A stretch of 64,000 bases of DNA from Kalmusia sp. IMI 367209 (taxonomy: Eukaryota; Ascomycota; Dothideomycetes; Pleosporales; Didymosphaeriaceae), in the NCBI GenBank assembly GCA_027946365.1, contig JAPEUQ010000015.1:124001-188000 (forward strand), read 5' to 3'. Every line of letters starts with the position of its first letter. The stretch's first letter is position 1. Below are positions 1 through 10,800 of this stretch, piece after piece. The position numbers were made by a program, and so were the translations under genes. Under the pieces are notes generated by a model. The model did not search any database. It had not been told where the DNA came from and worked only from the letters and a program-made list of their open reading frames with translations.

Positions 1-372
1 AACTCAAAGCAAAGAACCCGTACTCGATGCATGCCTCGTAGAGTTGCTTTGCAGCCCTTTCAACTTTGTTTTGTAGCGATTCCAGGGAAATTCTTGGGAT
101 CGCAGCTATCGTCACATCTGAAGGAAAGCTCGGCGAAGCTGCGAAGTATCGTGTGGTGGGCATGTCCGCTGCTGAGCTGTATTTTGATCGAAAGGTTGCC
201 AGTGAGATTGGGTTGCTGGCGCAGGCAACCTAATATATTGCTTTTAATGCGGAACCCCGCTGCTGTGCCACCAAGCCGGGCCGCCACCATCCGAGATCAA
301 ACAAAGCGCCCACGTCCCCTTTTAAAAATGAAAACCACAACCTCGAGATCAGACGATTGTGGTGTGATCATT
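1..372. other. upstream region of thioesterase-family gene
   Basis: No supported gene is seen here. An open frame runs through on the plus strand, but the recognisable protein begins only at the ATG at 373. The stretch presumably contains the promoter of the thioesterase-family gene and the end of whatever lies to the left. No conserved motif was recognised. Confidence 0.4.
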
Positions 373-1565
373 ATGGCGCCGCTACAAATCAACCCATCCT
401 CTTTCCTCGCAAATCTGTCGTTCACTTTACCGTCGGCCTCGGTAGACCTGCCTAACGACATCGGCTACGGCTCAAGTAGGTCATTTCTCGGATGCGCTAA
501 ACTTCCTGCAACTTACAGAGACAGCGAGCCAAGGCGGATTCATCACTTCGTTGCTGGTCAAGTATGCATTGCTGTACTCTACACAAAAAACGGAAATGGC
601 AGAGCAGTCAGATGTGCGCTCAGCGTTGGTGCAATTCTACCGACCAATCTTTCCCACTCGTGGTCCGGTCATGATTACAATCTCAGAAATCAACATCGGT
701 CGAGTGTGGTCCACCTTACGTGTCGAGGTGTATCAGGGAAGTAAATCGAAGCTTGCTACTTCAGCGGACGTATGGTATGTGCCTGAAAGAGTGCGCCGAT
801 AATATTCTTTTAACGAAAGCTAGTCTCACCAAATTCACCATCGCAGGCAGGACGATTGAATCACCGTGGAAACTTGATCCACCCGCACCAGCCGTTGACT
901 TTGCAAAACTCTCAGCAGATACCCATGCGAACTGGACATCATATCACACTGCTTTCCACCCCGGCGGCTATCGGCGGGCGTCATCTTACATCAAGAACTA
1001 CATTCCTGTTCGTTGGCCATCACACATTAAATACATTGAGCAATGGATTGTGCCTGGCTGGGACTGCTCACCGCAAGGCTCTCGTGACGGCCTTGAAGCC
1101 CGGTGGACGAACGAACTTCTACATTTTGCTCTTGACCCAAATCTACCTGTACAAGAAAACTTTGTCACGTCGAAAGGCAATGAGGCACCATTACCGGCAA
1201 GTATTGCAGCGACGCTTCGCTACGCCCAGATGCAGAAGGCCGCGCGAGACGCTGGAGCAGACGACTGGAGATCATTGCCAGATGACGGATCGTTAGCTGA
1301 AGACGGTTCATCGGTCATGAGCGAGTCACTAGTTCATGCGACCATGAGCATATCCACTGAGATCAAGAAGATATTGCCAAAGACTGGGATGCGTTGGCTG
1401 TATCTCAGATCCGAGGTCAAAAGCATTCAAAACGGTAGAATGGATATGACGGTCCTGCTATTCGACGAAGAAAGGGACCTGGTAGCAATAAGCCAACAGG
1501 TCTTGTATCTCATCGCTGGGACTAGCAAGACTTTTGGAAGAGATATTGACAAAGGTAAACTTTAG
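373..1565 (+). CDS. TesB-like thioesterase-family protein, possibly frameshifted
   Basis: The conceptual protein matches the fungal acyl-CoA thioesterase / hotdog family (TesB-like, double hotdog). The first hotdog shows a GGFITS element at about nt 533-550. The second half has the family signature of Pro-rich WKLDPPAPAVD, then a stretch ending in a conserved LFDEERDLVAISQQV strand near the C-terminus. Exon 1 is 373-475 and intron 1 is 476-518 (GT..AG, CTAAAC branch); the phase joins exactly into exon 2 at 519. Near 775-850 the reading frame moves from frame 2 to frame 3. Either a 76-nt intron (775-850, phase-compatible) is removed, or one extra A lies in the AAA at 786-788. The second reading keeps about 20 more residues and gives a smoother family-like protein. 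Close to PKS1, it could act on a thioester intermediate, but many members are metabolic and unrelated to polyketides. The family call is firm; gene integrity is uncertain. Confidence 0.6.
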
Positions 1566-2096
1566 AAGTGGATGTTCAGCGCATTTTGTCTAGCCCGGTC
1601 CACATTCCCTAATACTATAGATCAGGGTCTTCGATAATGTATTGATTATTTTGCAATGACGATAGCTGGTCATACGAGTCCTCCCATCGAACAGCCGATC
1701 TCTTTTAGCTGCGCCGCAACCGATCGCCAGTACAGGGTCGCGCCAAAGTCAGACGCCCGTTAATACCCACTGCAAATAATGCATGAACATAACTTCGGAC
1801 TCCGATTGCAAGTTGTGCAACATGCTATGCGTCCAGGCTCAGGCAGGTAGCCACCCGTTCCCTTGCAAGATGTTGACCGATAAGCTTCCCCTTCTTCTAG
1901 TACGTCAATCGGTCAATGTCGGTCAGAGAGTATCATTTGGAATCAGTGTACCACGTCGGGTTCCCCTTCTAACCGATGTCAGGTACGAGTCTTTCTATTG
2001 TATAGATTCGTCATCATTCATTTTTCAATATCATAGTGAAGTGCTATAGCTTTATTAGCTCTTGGGTAGCATTATTTTCATATAATTTTCTGGAAA
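1566..2096. other. intergenic region, convergent gene ends
   Basis: This lies between the ends of the thioesterase-family gene and the minus-strand rhodopsin-domain gene. It holds a 9-bp perfect inverted repeat and a 10-bp direct repeat, listed separately. No coding sequence is supported; the 88-codon open frame at 1783-2049 has no recognisable features. Confidence 0.45.
1873..1916. repeat. 9-bp perfect inverted repeat
   Basis: TTGACCGAT at 1873-1881 is the exact reverse complement of ATCGGTCAA at 1908-1916, with a 26-nt loop. The 10-mer TTCCCCTTCT occurs inside the loop at 1886-1895 and again at 1961-1970. It could be a weak transcript-end hairpin or a chance repeat. Confidence 0.5.
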
Positions 2097-3228
2097 CTAG
2101 GCAGACATATGAGTCTCACTATGGGCACCCTGTGTTCCAAGGGAGATTTCCCTCAATGGTAGCAAATCGTGCTCGTCTTCTTCCCCATAATTAAGCTCTC
2201 TCCTAGTCCCATTGTTGTGCAACCGAGTTTTCTGCGGAGCGCTAAGGTTACTAGCCCACGCGTCATTACAATGGGAGCCGACAGTTGGGTTGTTTGTTTC
2301 AGCTTTTCGGGTCTTCAGTACTACTACGCAGGTTGGAATACAAGCGGCAATGATGCCACTAGAAAGCTCGAGTATGGCTACAATAGTGACATTTTTCATA
2401 TCATCTATGTCGTGGGTTAGCTACACCCCAGCTATCCGATATTTGTAGACGACTCACAGGTGAAATCCTTGCTTGTAAGACCTCTCTGGAAAACATTCCT
2501 CAACCCATTAGATATGGTGGCAATAAGACCGAGAGCCATCAGAAAGCAAACGAATGTCTTTTTGCCGGAGGCAATACGAACATTCCATAGGAGGCATATA
2601 GGGATAATGCTCAAGCCGAGGTCGATGACGATGGTGAAAGCCGACTGCACATAAGCGACGTTGTAAACAGTGACCAAAGGCAAACAAACTCCTTCAATTT
2701 CCGGTTCCCATAATTTTCTCAGTGGTCTGCAAGACAGAGACAAGATCACTATCACTGCGACCGTGGCGAGTGTCATGCAGGTCATGAAAACGTACAGAGC
2801 CCACCTCAGCCGTCTGTCATATCGAATTCGAGGGATGAAGAGACTGATGGAAATCTTCGTGATGAGGGTACAGACGACATTATCCATCTGGAAGAAGGTG
2901 TTCAATTTGAGAATATCAAGAGCGTTGCGCTCTGGATCTTTCAGGTCATGCATGTGTTTCCCGAGCCCTATGTTGACTTCCATTTGTATTAATATGAGTC
3001 CTATGAGGAGGAATAGCTGCTACGAGTTAATGACTATGTTTGAGTCCATTTGACAGACAGACAACCCACCCAAGCGACCACGATCGATGTATCATCCCAG
3101 CCCCAGCCCTGGCCTTTATGATTGGTGATGCGAAAGCGAACGAAACTCCTCAATGCGACTAAAACACCAGCCACGAAGAACAGAAAGTAATACTCGCTGA
3201 GGATTCCGGCGGCTGCAGATGAACTCAT
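2097..3228 (-). CDS. rhodopsin-domain integral membrane protein (PTH11-like family)
   Basis: A three-exon model fits exactly: 3228-3070, 3016-2458 and 2404-2097 give 1,026 nt, a 341-aa protein. The introns have GTGGGT and GTGAGT donors and CAG/TAG acceptors. The protein matches the fungal rhodopsin-domain family (PF20684). After a short lumenal N-terminus come seven hydrophobic segments. The GWGWDD motif lies in the first loop, followed by a GLGKH-like loop, an FNC-type RPL..W stretch and a DFTYD motif before the last helix. The C-terminal tail is polar and charged. It is probably a plasma-membrane protein; ligand and partners are unknown. It is transcribed in the same direction as the FSH1-type hydrolase upstream and sits inside the polyketide locus, where such genes are common passengers. 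No lesion is seen. Confidence 0.88.
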
Positions 3229-3481
3229 GATGTGATTGAGCGGAGAGTGCGGAAGAGGCGTCGCTAAAGAGGTTAGGAGGAGTCCGTAGATAAGTGAGCT
3301 GAGGAAGGATGCAGTGAGACAATTCCAGGCGATTTAGCAATCTTCTGAGACTCGCACGTCGCTCACCTTGAAATAAAGTGGCACGGGTGCAGAAGGCAGG
3401 CAGTTGTCCAATTTTGGCAAAAACAACGTCAATTGCATACTGTGCCACCAACGCTACATAAGGTAACACAAAAAAACAGGC
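3229..3481. promoter_or_regulatory. upstream region of rhodopsin-domain gene
   Basis: About 250 nt between the hydrolase stop and the rhodopsin-domain start, both on the minus strand. A single CGGAG half-site is present around 3240, unlike the full palindrome at 4481-4496. Nothing else was recognised. Confidence 0.35.
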
Positions 3482-4276
3482 TCAAGTCCGGCGAGTAGCT
3501 TCCACCTTCCCGATCGTTCTATGGATTATCCCGACACATGCATAGATATCGTCTTTCGAACGTAACCCTGGTATCTCGTGCCCCTCGGAGTGGATATGGG
3601 AGCTTCGCATATCATTGTCACAGATTAAGAAGAGTCGTTCGCTCTCGCCACGGTAAGACTCGTCCTTCCGCCCCCAAATATGCGCAGTTGGGAAGCACAG
3701 TGTACTGTTCTCCGGTGAAGCCTCGATCAATTTGGCTTCTGTCCCGACCAGTGCGCTGCCGCTGTAGGGCACCGAAGCAGAGAAAAAAATAGCGCAGGAA
3801 AACGGTAGCTGACTGCCAGGGTATTTGGCGATCCAATAGAGAATAAATGTTGCGGCGAGTGCAGCCCCTTGAGAGAAGCCTATGACTCCATCAAATGGCC
3901 CTTCTTCGGTGATGAAATTTTCCATGTGGGCTAAGGTGTTCTTCACGACCTCGAGGTCCCGAGTAGCATACTGAAAGTATTTATCAGTTGTCGGGTAGAA
4001 CCCTTTCATCTCTACAGCAAGATATCATTAACTACAAAATCAGAAACGGAGGAGAATTAGGCCGCCTTACCTTCAGCGATTGGTACGGCGATAGTTCCCT
4101 CAACGAATTCGAAACTATGCTGGGGATCCATCTCTTGCCGAATGTGGGCTTATAGGAAGATTGTATTAGCTTTACGCTCCCATTAGTCAATAAGTGAAAG
4201 CGTCATTAAACTCACCAAGTTGACTCTCGAAGACCTGGTTATTCGTGCCCATTCCATGTAGGCATAAGAAATGCAT
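3482..4276 (-). CDS. FSH1-type serine hydrolase (polyketide-associated)
   Basis: Three exons, 4276-4216, 4148-4071 and 4011-3482, total 669 nt and encode 222 aa, the usual length of the FSH1 family (PF03959). The alpha/beta-hydrolase triad is visible: the nucleophile in GFSQGA (around residue 92), an aspartate in the WGRKDES segment, and a histidine in EGHEIP. The start is fixed by MHFLCLHGMGTN, the typical first strand and oxyanion-loop segment. Family members next to reducing PKS genes, such as LovG of the lovastatin pathway, hydrolyse the acyl chain off the ACP of a synthase that has no thioesterase domain. PKS1 is such a synthase and lies head-to-head across a 555-nt shared promoter, so a product-release role is a reasonable inference. 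All introns are phase-consistent and no damage is seen. Confidence 0.9.
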
Positions 4277-4480
4277 CTTTGTACAAGATTCTGTTTTGCA
4301 TATATTCGCGGTAACGCGTATGGAGTGGACAATGGAATGTGGTACGTAATGAAGAGGAAGAATAGCGCTATTTTGTGTTCGATAGCATGTCAGAGATATC
4401 AATTATACATTCATGCGATACACTTCTGCAACACCGTTCATGTAACACCGATTCCCAAATAGGAGGGTACATCATCTCAC

Positions 4481-4496
4481 CGGAGTTTTCTCTCCG
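4481..4496. promoter_or_regulatory. CGGAG-N6-CTCCG palindrome, candidate Zn2Cys6 binding site
   Basis: CGGAG at 4481-4485 and CTCCG at 4492-4496 form a perfect inverted repeat around a TTTTCT spacer. Everted or inverted CGG triplets are the classic target of dimeric Zn(II)2Cys6 regulators, which control most fungal polyketide clusters. It lies 205 nt upstream of the hydrolase start and 336 nt upstream of PKS1. Binding is inferred only. Confidence 0.55.
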
Positions 4497-4576
4497 AACT
4501 TTTGCCTGCTATATGCACTATAGAGTTTGCCTTGTCTTGCCGTGTGCCTAGTTCAGGCGCAGTCACACTCTGGTCC

Positions 4577-4628
4577 GAAGTCACACCTACCGTTTTCCGC
4601 CGATCTGAAGTCACACCTACCGTTTCCG
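4577..4628. repeat. tandem 30-bp repeat, two copies
   Basis: The unit begins GAAGTCACACCTACCGTTT and occurs at 4577 and 4607, exactly 30 bp apart. The copies are identical for 18 bases and differ by one T in the following T-run. It lies inside the PKS1 promoter. Confidence 0.8.
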
Positions 4629-4630
4629 TC

Positions 4631-4743
4631 GATTCAAGTAACTTAACTTGCAACACACCCGCAGGGAGTACGATTCAAGTAGATTGAATTGCAACAAACC
4701 CTCGGGGAGTACAAGTAAATTGACTTACAGCCCTCGGGAGTAT
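4631..4743. repeat. tandem 41-bp repeat, two full copies and one shortened copy
   Basis: Unit 1 (4631-4671) and unit 2 (4672-4712) are both 41 bp. They share GATTCAAGTA at the start, a GCAACA-ACCC core and GGGAGTAC at the end. A third, shortened copy runs from about 4713 to 4743 and keeps AAGTAAATTGACTT and the CCCTCGGGAGTA end. The array ends about 90 nt before the PKS1 start codon. Confidence 0.78.
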
Positions 4744-4831
4744 GAGATAGCTATTTTGGTTATCATATTTGTTAAGCAAGGACCTTACTACTGTCTCTCA
4801 CTTCAGCAACGCACGCAGAGTTTTCTTCGCA

Positions 4832-7800
4832 ATGAATTTATACGAGAATGATCATAGGCAACGTACCAAACTTCCTCTGGAGCCAGTAGCCGTAGTGGGT
4901 TATTCTATGGGCTTTCCGCAGGGTATCACCACGTCGGAACACCTGTGGGAAACTATGATGCAGAAGCGAAGTACGGCTACAAAGGTTCCCCCAGAGAGGA
5001 TGAATATCGATTCGATGTACCATGCAGACTCAAAAAGACGTGGCCAAGTGGGTAAAATACATACATAAACTGTTTCGTGCTAGTTTAAGTTGATGAAATC
5101 CAGATACCCGTTAGTCGTGGCCACTTTCTCAACGGCGATCTCGCGGCTTTCGACAGCTCCTTCTTCTCGATTCCGACAACAGATGCAGCGGCTATGGACC
5201 CACAACAGAGGCTCATCCTTGAATATACATATCAAGCACTAGAGAATGGTAAAATTTAGCTTTCGCGTTTGGCTACAGCTCATGGCTAACATATCCCAGC
5301 TGGACTGCCCATGGAGTCTGTCAGTGGCACGAAAACCTCGGTATATACCGGATCATTTGCCAGCGATTGGATGCATCTCGTCTTCAAGGACGGTGAGCAA
5401 TGCGCCAAGTCGTCGGCCTTAGGGGTTCAAAACACCCTGCTCGCAAATCGAATTAGTTGGTTCTTCAACTTCACTGGGGCAAGTGCAAACATAGACAGTG
5501 CATGTTCCAGTAGTCTGGTCGCGCTCCACCTTGGATGCGAGGGCCTCCGTAACTTTGAAGAGCACATGGTAAGTCTGACGGTCTTGCTGTGCCAGGCCGA
5601 TATTGATCGTATAGCTCGAATTAACTGAGGCTGCAGAGTATCGTTGCCGGCTGTAACATTATCATTTCCCCTGACAACATGCACTCGTTAACAAATATGA
5701 ACATGCTCGGGGCGGACGGAGAAAGCTATAGCTTTGATCATCGCGCCAGTGGATATAGTAGAGGCGAAGGCTTCGGTATCCTAATTCTCAAACGCTTGTC
5801 CGACGCTATCATGAACAATGACACTATTCGTGGAATCATTAGAAGCACTGGTTGCAATTAAGATGGGTACACACCTGGAATTACTGTTCCTAGTACTACG
5901 GCTCAAGAACGTCTGATTCGTGATACGTACCAAAAGGCCAAGCTTTCGTTTGAACCGACTAGGTTTTTTGAAGCACATGGCACCGGGACGGCAGTGGGTG
6001 ATCCCAATGAAGCGAAAGCGATAGGTAGTGTTTTCGGTAATATCCGGTCAAAAGATGATCCATTGTGGGTCGGTGCGATCAAAAGCAACATCGGACATCT
6101 TGAAGGGGCAAGCGGGATTGCGGGGGTAATTAAGGCTATTCTTGTCCTTGAACGAGCTATAATCCCACCAAACACTAATTTCGAGCGAGTCAATCCAAAG
6201 ATCGATACTGATCGATTCATCAATCTTCGTGTAAGAAGTACATTCCAAGCATTGAATACATTTGAAGCAGGCTAAATTCCATAGTTCCCAACTGACTCGA
6301 TTTCATGGCCTACGGCGGGCCTTAGACGAGCTTCGGTCAACTCTTTCGGATATGCCGGGACAAACGCGCACATAATTCTGGACGATGTTTATCACTTTTT
6401 GGAAGAGCATGGCCTGCATGCGAATCATATTACTGTCGCGGCGCCTCCGAGCAAGACTAGAAAACTGTTACCCCCGGCGTCTATGCAAATTGGTGATTTA
6501 GCTTGCCATGAAGACGCCACAACCGCCCGTCCAAAGCTCTTAGTTTTCTCTGCGCAGGATGAAGCAGGCATCCAACGACAAGCAAGATCGCATGTGACAG
6601 CATTGATGCATGAATCGAGTTCTCATCCCAGTTTTCTTGACAACCTCGCCTACACTCTCTCCAGACGAAGATCTTCATTACCATGGAAGGCTTTTGTCGT
6701 GGCATGCTCTCCAGGAGACTTACAGAATCTTCCCATGACTATTTCAAAAGCGAAGAAGTCCGTTGACGGGCCAGGCTTGGCTTTTGTTTTCACCGGCCAA
6801 GGTGCTCAGTGGAGCGGAATGGGCAGAGAGCTGATAGGCTTCAGCACTTTTGCACAAAGCCTCGATCGCTCAGAGAGATATTTACTTCAACTCGGGTGTC
6901 CTTGGAGCCTCAAGGAGGAGATGCTACGTCTCAACAACACAGCCCTCAATTCGCCACATCTGTCACAGCCCATCTGTACGGCGCTACAAATAGCTCTGGT
7001 TGATCTTTTAAGGAGCTTCGATGTCGTGCCTGTGGCAGTTGTGGGGCATTCGTCAGGAGAGATTGCTGCAGCATATTGTGCTGGAGCGATATCTTTCGAG
7101 TCTGCTTTGGAACTTGCTTACCATCGAGGGATTGTGACTAGCTTTCTGAGGCAACCTTCAGCAAATTCAGGGAGTATGTTAGCTGTCGGTACGTCGAAGG
7201 AGGCTATCGTCTCGTTTATTGATCAAATTCCCGTCCCAGATGGAGGTGAACGACTGGCAGTGGCATGCATCAACAGTCCTCAAAGCATCACGATATCCGG
7301 AGATGAAGGACAGATCATTGTCCTGAAAAGGCTACTAGAGGATAATCATATCTTCGCTCGTATCCTGAACGTGGGCATAGCGTATCATTCAGTCCACATG
7401 TTGCCAGTCGCTGAGCCATATAGAAAAGCCATCTCAATCATCAGAGAGGGATCATCAAGTACTATTCAGTGTCCTATGTTTTCGTCTGTCAGCGGGCGAA
7501 GACTCACGCCGGGTGAATTATTATCACCGGAATACTGGGTGAAGAATATGGTCTCCTCCGTGGAATTCTTAGACGCATTGACGACATTGCTCTCTTTCTC
7601 AGCGACGAAAATTCGCAAAAAGCTGGATTCAAGCCATAAAAACTATTTCAACATTTCTGCACTGGTAGAAATTGGCCCACATTCAGCCCTGAAGGGCCCG
7701 ATCAACGATATCTTGGTGAACCGAGACATTATCCATCCACCCCTCTATACCTCGTTGATGACCCGTAACAGCTGCTCTTCGAAGTCCTTGCTTCATGCCA

Positions 7801-10800
7801 TGGGGCACGTAAAATGCTTGGGATATCCCGTGAACGTGGAGCGTGTCAGTGGAGTAGCGCCAGATCTCCTCAGGAACGGGCACTACATGTCTTTACCAAA
7901 CATTCCCCCTTATGTATTCAACCACTCACATCGACATTGGGACGAAACAAGAATATGCGATGCTTATCGGACAATGCATCGCCCAAAGCTGGATCTACTG
8001 GGGAAGCCTGTGGCAGATTGGAATCCCTTGGAGCCACGGTGGCGCAACTTTCTACGTACATCTGAGATGTCATGGATGGAAGAGCACTCGATCAATAACC
8101 ACATAATCTACCCTGGCGCAGGCATGTTGGTCATGGCTATCGAGGCTGCAAACCAACTGACAGGGTCGAATCCGGATGTTTCTGGTTTCGAGATAAAAGA
8201 GGTCTCGTTTTTACGACCTCTTCACGTCCCTAAGGATGTAATTGGAGTTGAAACACAGTTCAGCTTGCATGTAGCTCACCATGACGCTAGTACTTTGGCT
8301 TTGTGGTCCCAATTTAGACTCTTCACATTCGAAAATAAGAGTTGGGATGAATGTTGCCATGGCTTCGTCAGAGCGAAATTTCGAAGCAGTACAACCTCCA
8401 GAGAGAACGAAACTAAAGATTTAGAAGAGCTCAACGAGTGCTTGCAGATACACCGTGCGCTGACCGATAAACGCAACACGCGCATAGATGTCTCAAAGTT
8501 TTACTCGTCCCTCAATCAGAGCGGACTCGGTCTAATCAGTTCTTTTCATCGAATACAAGACGCGTCATTGAGCGGGGAAAAGGCTATAGTAGGCCGCATC
8601 AATACCTTCAAGTGGCCCAATTCAGAATATCTCCAACCACATCTCGTGCATCCAACAACACTGGATGGCATCTTTCACCTTGGGATTGCTGTCAAGTCTG
8701 AAGGCGGCAAGAAACTTATCCCTACCATGGTGCCTTCGTACCTTCATCGAATGTATGTAAGCAAATCAGGCCTCAGCTTTCCGGAGACACAAATACTAGA
8801 AGAAAGTGCTTGGGTAGAATCAGAGAATTCTCGACACTGTCACATGGGAGGGCTTGTATTGAGCTCTTCCCTGGACAAGGTCCTGGTTCGATTCGAATTG
8901 TTGAGGGTCACAAAAATAGCGGATGCTCCTGACCAGATGCCGACCAGCTCCAAAGGTCCACAGGCATGCTATCACATCCACCAGCAACCCGATCCTGATC
9001 TTCTTGAAAAACAAGCGCTGGCGACTATTTCGGAAAGGGAGAGCAGTTCTTGGGATGAAATCAAGGAATACCTCAGATTACTCGTGTTCAAGAATCCTAG
9101 CATACAGATACTGGAAATGGACGTTGGTGATGCCGAGATCACAGCCTTCCTGGTCAAGTCCCTCAGTGAACAACTGTTAGCCGGACATGATGAGTCCATT
9201 GCGGGCGCTCGTTATTGTTTCACCTCAAGCTCACAGATCGCGCTAAATAGACAGATGCAATCTCTCGGCAAGTTCCCGTGCGTGGAGAGCTTTTTATCTG
9301 ATCCCATTGATGGCCTCAAGTCGCAAGCTATAACTGAGCATGGATACACAGTTGTTATAGCACCGATAAAGACCTTGCATAACAAAACATTGGTAAATAA
9401 TGCCGTCAAATTCTTGAGACCCGGAGGCATGTTGTTCCTCCACTCGCTCAATCAAGAAGACCAAGTTTTGCCAAGCCGAACAACTCATATCAATGAGATC
9501 ACCCCTCCTCGGTTCGAATTCCATCTACCATCCGTCGACAACGTACACAGAACCGTGCGCGTGCAATCAATTGCGTGGTCGTCGCCCGCCAAATCGGACA
9601 GGCGAGTCTGCATCATCTTAGATCTCAATTCCGAAAATCAAATTCATGCCTCCGAGGTCTTGTTAGAAAGCCTCAGGCGTGCGAAAATCCCCTGTGTCAG
9701 TCCTGTCACTCTTTCCGAGGCCGCAGTCAACAATGACTCCAACTATGTGTTCGTCATTTTGCTTGAGTTAGAACGTTCGTTTTTTGCTCAACATTTCTAC
9801 GGACGAATTTTATCTCATGCAAAAGTTCTTTGCGTTTGCCCGAGACATAATTTGGATTGATGGTACCGGTGGAGGTAGTTCCAGAACACCAGAAAGATCA
9901 CTCTCCCGTGGAATGGCACGCGCACTTCGAAATGAGGAACCAACCCTTAAATGGACTATCGTATCCCTGGATCTGGACACGAGACTCACACAAAGTCAAA
10001 TCAAAATTGCCAGTCGCATAATAATCGAAAAACACATTGACTGCTTGCCGCAAATGACTGATGACGAATATAATGAGATCGATGGAGTTCTGCACATTCA
10101 GAGGATCATGCCCAATCCAGAAATAAGTGAAGACCTGTACGCTCGAAGTTCAGACACGTACAAAAGCCAGCTTCTATTGAAAGACGCACCGCCTCTAGTT
10201 TTGTGTACTGCAGCTCCTGGAAGCTACGACACTGTCTATTTCGAAGAAGATAACTCTATCCTCATCCCACTAGAGACCAACGAGATATTCATTGAGGTCA
10301 AAGCCTTTGAGATAAGACTTGACGCTCACCGAGGGGTTACAGATCCCCTTTCCAATGAAGAAATCAAGGCCGTGTGCGCCGGAATTGTACTTCAGGCTGG
10401 AGCTCAAGCCGATTTCAAATCGGGAGACAGAGTGCTCATCTCGAAGATGGTCGGTATCAGGACCCACGTACGCGCAAAAGCTGAGTGGAGTCTGAAGATT
10501 GCAGACAGCGTTAAGTTCGAAACGGCGGTCACCATGATGGGCTCTTCTTTTACGACCGCGTACGAAGTACTGCACAAGGTTGCGCGATTGCACCGCGAAG
10601 AAAGCGTTTTGATTACTTCAGGAGCTACCAATACTGGTCAAGCACTGATTTCACTTGCACATTCACTTGGGGCAAGAGTGTACGCCTCAGTAAGCTCTGC
10701 AACGGAGAACGAGGTCCTTTCGAGTGGCCACAAACTTCCAAAGACGCACATTTTCAGTGGCAAAATGCAACAATCTGTTCGAAGCCTCAAAAGAGACCAA

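Larger units (their letters stand above)
4277..4831. promoter_or_regulatory. bidirectional promoter between hydrolase and PKS1
   Basis: 555 nt separate the divergent starts of the FSH1-type hydrolase (minus) and PKS1 (plus). The region contains a 16-bp palindrome of the Zn(II)2Cys6 type at 4481-4496 and two tandem repeat blocks at 4577-4628 and 4631-4743. This arrangement suggests co-regulation of the synthase and its presumed release enzyme. No transcription factor gene of the expected type is seen in the window. Confidence 0.6.

Noticed and set aside
5637..6230. A hidden intron removing the TAA in PKS1
   Set aside because: KS sequence on both sides of the TAA is contiguous in the family, so any intron there would delete conserved residues.
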